46,943 nt of DNA from Bacteroidetes bacterium RIFCSPLOWO2_12_FULL_37_12 (GTDB taxonomy: Bacteria; Bacteroidota; Bacteroidia; 2-12-FULL-37-12), in NCBI GenBank assembly GCA_001769655.1, contig MEPC01000009.1, forward strand, positions 1 through 46,943, written 5' to 3'. The notes under the pieces are model-generated. The model saw only the letters and a program-made list of their open reading frames with translations. It was not told the origin of the DNA and made no database searches. The translations under genes were made by a program, and so were the position numbers. Shown here piece by piece: positions 41,851 to 46,943 of this stretch; the stretch's first letter is position 1, and every line of letters starts with the position of its first letter.

Positions 41851-42351
41851 ATGCCAAAAAAATTTTCCAATCCATTCGAACTAACCGATCTCACCATGAA
41901 TATCTCCGAAGAATTAAAGGTTGCAACATTCCGGAGCGCTTACCATAAAGCGCTGGTGAATGTTATTTTCACTGGTTCACAGCTTTCATCACACTTTGAT
42001 GAAACCTTGAAAAATCATTTTGTGACAGATATACATTATAATATTTTAAGAATATTGCGAGGGCAGTATCCGTCAGCCCTCGGTCCTACATTAATTCGAC
42101 AACGAATGATACGCCGGGCGCACCAGATTCCAATGCAGTTTTTTATTGCGTTGGCAAGAAAAGGATGGATTAAAGGAATTAAAGTAATGCAACATGGAAT
42201 TCAGCAAGAATATGTAATTACCAAAGAAGGGTTGGAATTACTTGATAAAATAGACCCGGTAACCAAAGAAGTAGAAGCGAAGTCAATGAAAAATCTTACA
42301 CCTGTGGAAGCCGAACAACTGAGCAAATTGCTCGATAAATTGAGAGGGTAA
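41851..42351 (+). CDS. MarR-like winged-helix regulator
   Basis: 166 residues, no Cys-rich or membrane segments. NILRILRGQYPSALGPTLI followed by RQRMIRRAHQIPMQFFIALA and the wing KGWIKGIKVMQHGIQQEYVI resemble a MarR winged-helix domain, with flanking helices for dimerisation (TFRSAYHKALVNVIFTG; LTPVEAEQLSKLLDKL). No ligand can be inferred. The gene sits between a REP-like element and a repeat upstream of a TonB receptor, which it could control. The start ATG (MPKKFSNPF) lies directly after the repeat tail. Confidence 0.72.
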   Translation: MPKKFSNPFELTDLTMNISEELKVATFRSAYHKALVNVIFTGSQLSSHFDETLKNHFVTDIHYNILRILRGQYPSALGPTLIRQRMIRRAHQIPMQFFIALARKGWIKGIKVMQHGIQQEYVITKEGLELLDKIDPVTKEVEAKSMKNLTPVEAEQLSKLLDKLRG

Positions 42352-42428
42352 TTGTTGGAATACAAATTATATCCCCCATTAACAGAGTTAATTGTTGGAA
42401 TATAAATCGTGTCCCCCGCTGGCGGGGG
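42349..42428. repeat. Direct repeat and GC hairpin upstream of the TonB receptor gene
   Basis: A 29-bp direct repeat starting TAATTGTTGGAATA and ending in CCCCC (42349-42377 and 42389-42417, about 25/29 identical); copy 1 begins at the marR stop codon. It runs into a perfect hairpin CCCCCGC-TG-GCGGGGG (42413-42428) with no T-run. It may affect read-through between the two genes. Confidence 0.65.
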
Positions 42429-42460
42429 TAGGGGGTGGAAATGTCTCTGAAAATTTTAAA

Positions 42461-45007
42461 ATGAACTCACGGGATATGAGTTCGTATAACGTGCTTATTT
42501 TCATTCCTCCATCCGTGCCACTTCTCTTCCTTCTCTTTTTCATTCCCTTCTCCACCAACGCCCAACAGTCATGGATTTCTGGAACCATCACCGACAGCAA
42601 ATCCCATAAACCGGTTTCTAACGTAAATATACTTTCCTCTTCAGGAATTGGAAGTATCAGCGATCAAAATGGGTATTATAAATTTACCATCCCTTCGAAT
42701 AAAAAATTTATTCTGACTTTTTCACACCAATCCTACCGGAAAAAAATTTCGGATACGCTTTTTGTTCTCTCAGAAAAAGAATTACTCTTAAACGTTTCTC
42801 TCGTTGAGGAAAGTAAAAAATTACCGGAAGTTGAAGTGCACGATACCAGAAAAATTCCTGACAATGTCCGTGAGCAAGCTGGTGTCACCAAAGTGGATCC
42901 TAAAATAATTAAAACACTTCCTTCAGTGTTCGGAGATTTCTCAAAAGTCATTACCACTCTTCCCGGAGTAGCAACCAGAGATGAATTGGCAACCACCTAC
43001 TCTGTTCGAGGCGGAAATTTTGATGAAAATCTTGTGTACGTAAATGGTATTGACATTTATCGCCCGTTTCTGACCCGTAGCAGTCAGCAGGAAGGGTTGA
43101 GTTTTGTAAATCCGGATCTCGTTTCTGATATAGAATTTTCAGCCGGCGGATTTCAGGCAAAATACGGAGATAAAATGTCATCGGTGTTAAGTATTGAATA
43201 CAAAAAGCCCAGAAAATTTGCCGGCTCTGTCTCTGCCGGATTATTGGGTGGCACTGCCCATGTTGAAGGCGTTTCCAAAAACAAAAAAAATTCGTACCTA
43301 ATCGGGATACGCCAAAAATCAGCGGAGGATATTCTGGGTACGCAGGAAACCAAAGGTGAATACAAACCCTCATTTACAGACATCCAGACGTTTGTTAATT
43401 TTAACCTTTCCAGTGACACTGTGTTTACAGAAAATAAAAAAACGGATTACATCAGAAGTTCCGACCTCGGACTTCTCGGCGCTTATTCGCGAAACAGATA
43501 TCATGTAATTCCAACCACACAGGAGACCTCGTTTGGGACACTCATGCGAGTGTTTCGCTTGTTTGTGGCATTCGATGGACAGGAAGTTGACCAGTTTGAT
43601 ACCTGGCAGGGTGGCTTGATTTTTACAAGACGTGCAAGCCGCGATTTTTCGTACACACTAACTGCTTCAGGAATGTATTCGGGGGAAAGCGAAACGTATG
43701 ACATAGAGGGAGGGTATCGTCTTTGTGACGTAAGCACCAGCTTAGGAAATGATGAATTTAATAAATGTGTTTTTGAAAGAGGCATCGGCACATTTTTTAA
43801 TCATGCACGGAATTTTCTGAATGCGCAGGTGTATAGTTTGGATTATAAAGGATTTTATTCGTCAAACCGTAATAAGTGGGTGTATGGAATACGTTCTTCT
43901 TTTGAAAACATCAATGATGAAATTTCAGAATGGACCTTTGTGGATTCAGCCGATTATGTGCAGTTTCATGATTACGTAAATACGAATCTTACACTTACTT
44001 CCAAACGGTACTCCGGTTTTATCCAGGATAGCTATCAGTTTGATTCGTTGAAATTATTGACCATCGGGATTCGTTCATCTTTCTGGGATGCTAATCAGGA
44101 TATAACCCTCAGCCCCCGGTTGCAGTTTTCATGGAAGCCCCTCTGGTTTCGCAAGGATTCAACGCAAAGGGATGTTGTTTTTCGCACAGCCATTGGATTT
44201 TATCACCAGCCGCCTTTTTACCGCGAACTGCGCGACAGAAATGGGGTTATCAATAATAATGTAAAATCACAAACCTCTGTGCATTTTCTTTTGGGAACCG
44301 ATTCAAATTTTAAAATGTGGGGCAGACCTTTTAAACTTTTTACCGAAGCATATTATAAATACATGTATAATATCATTCCGTATGATGTTGACAATATTCG
44401 CATCCGGTATTTTGCAAACAACAAAGCGAAGGCGTATGCGGCGGGGTTTGATTTCCGGATTAATGGTGAATTTGTAAAAGGAGTGGATTCATGGTTTAGC
44501 TTGGGATTATTAAGAACAGAGGAAAATCTGGAAGGCGACTACGATTTGAATGCCACTCTTGATGTGAACACCGGCGACACGTTAGTCGTTACCAGGCAGG
44601 AGAAAGGGTACATTCCCAGACCCACTGATCAGTTGTTTACTGCCTCGGTTTTTTTTCAGGATTATTTCCCACGAAACAGAACCATTAAAATGTATCTCAA
44701 TTTTATCTTTGCTACCGGAGTGCCATTTGGTCCTCCGAATAGTATGAAATGGCGCTCTTCGTTTACTTCTAAACCCTATTGGCGGGCGGATATTGGATTT
44801 TCAAAATTGCTTATCTTTAATGAAAAACGAACTTTTCACTCACGGCATCTTGAAAGTTTATGGGCGGGCTTGGAAGTTTTAAATTTATTGCAAGCCGCAA
44901 ATACCGGCTCCTATATATGGATTGAAGATATTTACGGGACACAGTTTGCAGTTCCGAACCGCCTTACAAACCGCTTGGTGAATGTTAGGGTTATTGTGAA
45001 GTTTTAG
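42461..45007 (+). CDS. TonB-dependent receptor with CarboxypepD-regulatory-like domain
   Basis: 848 residues from ATG 42461, chosen because it precedes a signal peptide ending PFSTNAQ; earlier in-frame codons lie over a GC hairpin. A CarboxypepD_reg-like domain (GTITDSKSHKPVSNVNI ... DQNGYYKF) is followed by a plug domain (TLPGVATRDELATTYSVRGG, NFDENLVYVNGIDIYRP, EFSAGGFQAKYGDKMSSVL) and a ~600-residue outer-membrane barrel ending in VRVIVKF. It imports an unknown ligand using TonB energy; no SusD partner is adjacent, so it is not a classic polysaccharide-utilisation SusC pair. Confidence 0.9.
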   Translation: MNSRDMSSYNVLIFIPPSVPLLFLLFFIPFSTNAQQSWISGTITDSKSHKPVSNVNILSSSGIGSISDQNGYYKFTIPSNKKFILTFSHQSYRKKISDTLFVLSEKELLLNVSLVEESKKLPEVEVHDTRKIPDNVREQAGVTKVDPKIIKTLPSVFGDFSKVITTLPGVATRDELATTYSVRGGNFDENLVYVNGIDIYRPFLTRSSQQEGLSFVNPDLVSDIEFSAGGFQAKYGDKMSSVLSIEYKKPRKFAGSVSAGLLGGTAHVEGVSKNKKNSYLIGIRQKSAEDILGTQETKGEYKPSFTDIQTFVNFNLSSDTVFTENKKTDYIRSSDLGLLGAYSRNRYHVIPTTQETSFGTLMRVFRLFVAFDGQEVDQFDTWQGGLIFTRRASRDFSYTLTASGMYSGESETYDIEGGYRLCDVSTSLGNDEFNKCVFERGIGTFFNHARNFLNAQVYSLDYKGFYSSNRNKWVYGIRSSFENINDEISEWTFVDSADYVQFHDYVNTNLTLTSKRYSGFIQDSYQFDSLKLLTIGIRSSFWDANQDITLSPRLQFSWKPLWFRKDSTQRDVVFRTAIGFYHQPPFYRELRDRNGVINNNVKSQTSVHFLLGTDSNFKMWGRPFKLFTEAYYKYMYNIIPYDVDNIRIRYFANNKAKAYAAGFDFRINGEFVKGVDSWFSLGLLRTEENLEGDYDLNATLDVNTGDTLVVTRQEKGYIPRPTDQLFTASVFFQDYFPRNRTIKMYLNFIFATGVPFGPPNSMKWRSSFTSKPYWRADIGFSKLLIFNEKRTFHSRHLESLWAGLEVLNLLQAANTGSYIWIEDIYGTQFAVPNRLTNRLVNVRVIVKF

Positions 45008-45078
45008 GTTCTTATAAAATATATTCATTATTTCCTTCTTTGGTTGTAGTTTGTCCGCGTTAGGATTTTTTCATCTTG

Positions 45079-45110
45079 TTTGTCTAACCCCAAAATTTCA
45101 TGTAATTTTG
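45079..45110 (+). promoter_or_regulatory. purE promoter
   Basis: TTTG (45079-45082), 20-bp spacer, exact -7 box TAATTTTG (45103-45110). The purE ATG is only 4 nt further on, so the transcript is probably leaderless. Confidence 0.5.
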
Positions 45111-45114
45111 CCCC

Positions 45115-45573
45115 ATGCCTAAAGTTCTCATCCTACTCGGTTCAACCAGCGACGAACCCGTTATGCAGGAAACCGTCCGTTATCTCAACTGGTTCGGTAT
45201 CAACAACGAAATGATCGTGGCATCAGCTCACCGTGACCCTCAAAAAGTAGCTGAGTTAGCTACCGGTGCAAAAGAAAACGGATATAGTTGTATAATTGCC
45301 GCCGCAGGAATGGCCGCCGCTCTACCGGGGGTTGTTGCCGCTCATACTGATTTACCTGTTATTGGAGTTCCCCTTGAAGGTGGGTTACAGGGTGGAATTG
45401 ATGCCCTTTATTCCATTGTACAAATGCCTCCGGGGATTCCGGTGGGATGTGTTGCCGTAGGAAAAGCCGGCGCAAGAAACGCCGCTGTTTTAACGGCAAG
45501 AATATTGGCGTTGAATGATGAAGGAATAAGGAGAAGATTGGAGGAGTTTAAGAGAGGGGGGTATACGATTTAG
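45115..45573 (+). CDS. purE: N5-carboxyaminoimidazole ribonucleotide mutase
   Basis: A 152-residue PurE with LGSTSDEPVMQE (phosphate/substrate loop, about 8-19), ASAHRDPQKV (catalytic histidine, about 43), IAAAGMAAALPGVVAAHT and GVPLEGGLQGGIDALYSIVQ, then GIPVGCVAVGKAGARNAAVL. It converts N5-CAIR to CAIR in de novo purine synthesis. Length and motifs fit the class I mutase; the AIR-carboxylase class II cannot be strictly excluded. purK is not adjacent. Confidence 0.94.
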   Translation: MPKVLILLGSTSDEPVMQETVRYLNWFGINNEMIVASAHRDPQKVAELATGAKENGYSCIIAAAGMAAALPGVVAAHTDLPVIGVPLEGGLQGGIDALYSIVQMPPGIPVGCVAVGKAGARNAAVLTARILALNDEGIRRRLEEFKRGGYTI

Positions 45574-45642
45574 CTGTTAAAGGCAGATTGGGCACAATCC
45601 AAACAATAACCAATAATATCAAAAATATTTTTTAAAAAAATA

Positions 45643-45665
45643 TTACTTACCTTTGACGTAAGTAA
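45643..45665 (+). promoter_or_regulatory. higBA promoter/operator
   Basis: A perfect inverted repeat TTACTTAC (45643-45650) / GTAAGTAA (45658-45665) with a 7-bp spacer overlaps an exact -7 box TACCTTTG (45648-45655). Autorepression by the antitoxin binding over its own promoter is the expected arrangement. Confidence 0.6.
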
Positions 45666-45679
45666 CGTAATGCGTTAAT

Positions 45680-45961
45680 ATGATTATTTCCTTTGGAGAC
45701 CAAAAATCTGAAAAAATCTGGCAAGGTGAACGGGTTAAAAATATGGCTTCGGATATACAGGAAACAGCTAGAAGAAAACTCAGAATGTTAAATAACTCAC
45801 AAAATCTTTTTGACCTTACAGTACCTCCCTCCAATAGATTGGAGAAACTTAAAGGAAATTTAAAAAAATTTTACTCCATCCGGATTAATAGTCAATGGAG
45901 AATAATATTTATTTGGAAAAACAATAACGCTTCTGAAGTTAAAATTATTGATTATCACTAA
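45680..45961 (+). CDS. higB: HigB-type toxin (RelE/ParE superfamily)
   Basis: A 93-residue basic protein: IISFGDQKSEKIWQGERVKN, RKLRMLNNSQNLFDL, PPSNRLEKLKGNLKKFYSIR, NSQWRIIFIW and EVKIIDYH. The last two blocks are hallmarks of HigB/RelE mRNA interferases that cut translated mRNA at the ribosome. The toxin-first order, with a gap of 18 nt to an XRE-type antitoxin, is typical of higBA. Full length, so likely functional. Confidence 0.9.
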   Translation: MIISFGDQKSEKIWQGERVKNMASDIQETARRKLRMLNNSQNLFDLTVPPSNRLEKLKGNLKKFYSIRINSQWRIIFIWKNNNASEVKIIDYH

Positions 45962-45979
45962 TCCTAAATCTTAAAAAAC

Positions 45980-46276
45980 ATGAAAAAACTAAAAAACGTT
46001 CATCCTGGGGAAATATTAATGGAAGAATTCCTTATCCCCTTCGGTATTTCAGCATACAAACTTTCTAATGATTTAGGAATTCCACAAACAAGAATATCAG
46101 AAATTGTAAAAGGCAATCGCAGAATAACAGCAGATACAGCGTTACGTTTTTCGCAGTATTTCGGAACTACTGCAAAATTCTGGATGGGGCTACAAGATGA
46201 TTATGACCTGGAAGAAGAGAATAAATATTTAAAAAAGGATCTGAAAGCAATCAGGCAATATCGAAAAGCGGCGTAA
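45980..46276 (+). CDS. higA: HigA-type antitoxin (XRE family)
   Basis: A 98-residue helix-turn-helix protein. NVHPGEILMEEFLIPFGIS at the start, LSNDLGIPQTRISEIVKG as HTH, and TALRFSQYFGTTAKFWMGLQ at the end of the domain are the classic HigA pattern. It binds HigB and represses the operon through the palindrome at 45643-45665 (inferred). Co-transcribed with higB. Confidence 0.92.
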   Translation: MKKLKNVHPGEILMEEFLIPFGISAYKLSNDLGIPQTRISEIVKGNRRITADTALRFSQYFGTTAKFWMGLQDDYDLEEENKYLKKDLKAIRQYRKAA

Positions 46277-46329
46277 TAGAAAAAAACCTGATTTTTCACC
46301 CAAATACTTGTTTATATTAAAAAATTCAC

Positions 46330-46337
46330 TAAAATTG
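46330..46337 (+). promoter_or_regulatory. Candidate -7 box of the PpiC-like gene
   Basis: TAAAATTG (7 of 8 matches to TAnnTTTG) with TTG at 46308-46310, spacer 19 bp, 24 nt before the ATG at 46362. Moderate support only. Confidence 0.35.
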
Positions 46338-46361
46338 CGTGTTTTTTTAAAAACTGTTACT

Positions 46362-46943
46362 ATGAAGAAGTTACTATACTCTCTCCTTGCTGGAATAATC
46401 TTTTTTAGTTGTTCCAAACCACCCGTGGTAAAACCGGTAATAATTTCGCTCGGAACCCGTAAAGTCGTCTATACGGATGATTTCAAATATGCTTATAAGA
46501 AGAGTTTGCCAAACCCAAACCCTCCCGATGCCTTCACAGAGCCAAAAATCAGGGAATACGTTGACCTTTATTCAAATTTTAAATTAAAAGTATTGGCGGC
46601 TGAAATTGAGGGGATTGATACCACCAGAAAATTTAAAAAAGAACTCGAAGGGTACCGGAAACAACTTGCAAAAAATTATCTAAGGGATACTACAGTTCTT
46701 GAAAAACTTGCCAAAGAGGTGTATGAACGCCTTAACTACGAAGTAAAAGCCCAGCACATCTTACTCAATCTGGCTCCCGATGCCATTGATGCCGACACAG
46801 CCACTGCCTTTAATCGTATGATGGATATCCGGAAAAGAATTGTAGAGGGAGGAGAGGATTTCGAAAAAGTAGCCCGCGAAATATCGGATGACCCTTCTGC
46901 TAAAAAGAACGGAGGAAATCTTGGTTATTTTACCGCCATGCAA
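46362..46943 (+). CDS. PpiC/SurA-type peptidyl-prolyl isomerase lipoprotein, N-terminal part (cut by window edge)
   Basis: The frame is open from ATG 46362 through the last base, 194 codons, with no stop. A lipoprotein signal MKKLLYSLLAGIIFFSC gives a lipidated Cys17. Residues ~75-120 are a helical SurA-like chaperone segment. Then comes a parvulin domain start: YEVKAQHILLNL (about 126), FEKVAREISDDPSAKKNGGN and LGYFTAM, the standard PpiC signature. The product should help outer-membrane protein folding in the periplasm. Its C-terminal part, possibly a second parvulin domain, is outside the window. Confidence 0.9.
   Translation, partial: MKKLLYSLLAGIIFFSCSKPPVVKPVIISLGTRKVVYTDDFKYAYKKSLPNPNPPDAFTEPKIREYVDLYSNFKLKVLAAEIEGIDTTRKFKKELEGYRKQLAKNYLRDTTVLEKLAKEVYERLNYEVKAQHILLNLAPDAIDADTATAFNRMMDIRKRIVEGGEDFEKVAREISDDPSAKKNGGNLGYFTAMQ

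Noticed and set aside
42413-42428. GC hairpin CCCCCGC/GCGGGGG as a terminator
   Set aside because: No T-run follows, and it lies in the leader of the receptor gene; recorded as a repeat instead.

Overview
The window reads as a piece of the chromosome of an anaerobic, AT-rich member of the Bacteroidota. Supporting signs are C-terminal type IX secretion (T9SS) sorting domains, a GldB-like gliding lipoprotein, a TonB-dependent receptor with a carboxypeptidase-regulatory-like plug, Bacteroidota-type promoters (TTTG ... TAnnTTTG), almost no Shine-Dalgarno sequences, and fragments of REP-associated transposases. No rRNA, tRNA or CRISPR array was seen.

Layout. Positions 1-3.64 kb hold the end of a surface protein, a small lipoprotein and a secreted M4 metalloprotease. 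Positions 3.68-19.8 kb form an aromatic-acid catabolic island. On the minus strand are a 4-hydroxybenzoyl-CoA-reductase-like molybdenum hydroxylase (a fused FeS/Mo subunit broken by one in-frame TAA, plus an FAD subunit with the extra 4Fe-4S cysteines), a DUF4160/DUF2442 pair, an SDR dehydrogenase and a MocA-like molybdenum-cofactor nucleotidyltransferase. On the plus strand is a complete class I ATP-dependent benzoyl-CoA reductase in the order bcrC-bcrB-bcrA-bcrD. It is followed by an acyl-CoA ligase, a BcrB paralogue, and a fusion of a ketopantoate-reductase-like dehydrogenase with a BadF/BcrA-type ATPase.

Positions 19.8-30.8 kb hold a TPR membrane protein made of two fused tandem paralogues, an HD-cNMP-SpoIIE signalling protein, two T9SS cargo proteins, and two REP/transposase graveyards. 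Positions 30.9-36.6 kb are housekeeping: PhzF, lipid kinase, rpmH (44 codons), lgt, recR, gldB and an outer-membrane barrel. Positions 36.6-40 kb hold a hybrid histidine kinase and its NtrC-type regulator. Positions 40.2-46.9 kb hold an unknown helical protein, a MarR-like regulator, a TonB receptor, purE, a higBA toxin-antitoxin pair and the start of a PpiC/SurA-type lipoprotein.

How the genes could work together (inference): a ligase makes an aryl-CoA; the Mo enzyme, whose cofactor is matured by MocA, removes the para-hydroxyl of 4-hydroxybenzoyl-CoA; BcrCBAD dearomatises benzoyl-CoA using ATP and a low-potential donor; SDR or KPR-type dehydrogenases act on the product. No ring hydratase, ring hydrolase or dedicated ferredoxin lies in the window. 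The BcrB paralogue plus the dehydrogenase-ATPase fusion looks like a second, compact ATP-driven radical reductase or dehydratase module and is the most novel-looking part. A palindromic word, GTGNCAC, occurs about 41 times, roughly seven times the base-composition expectation, and is densest in the catabolic island.
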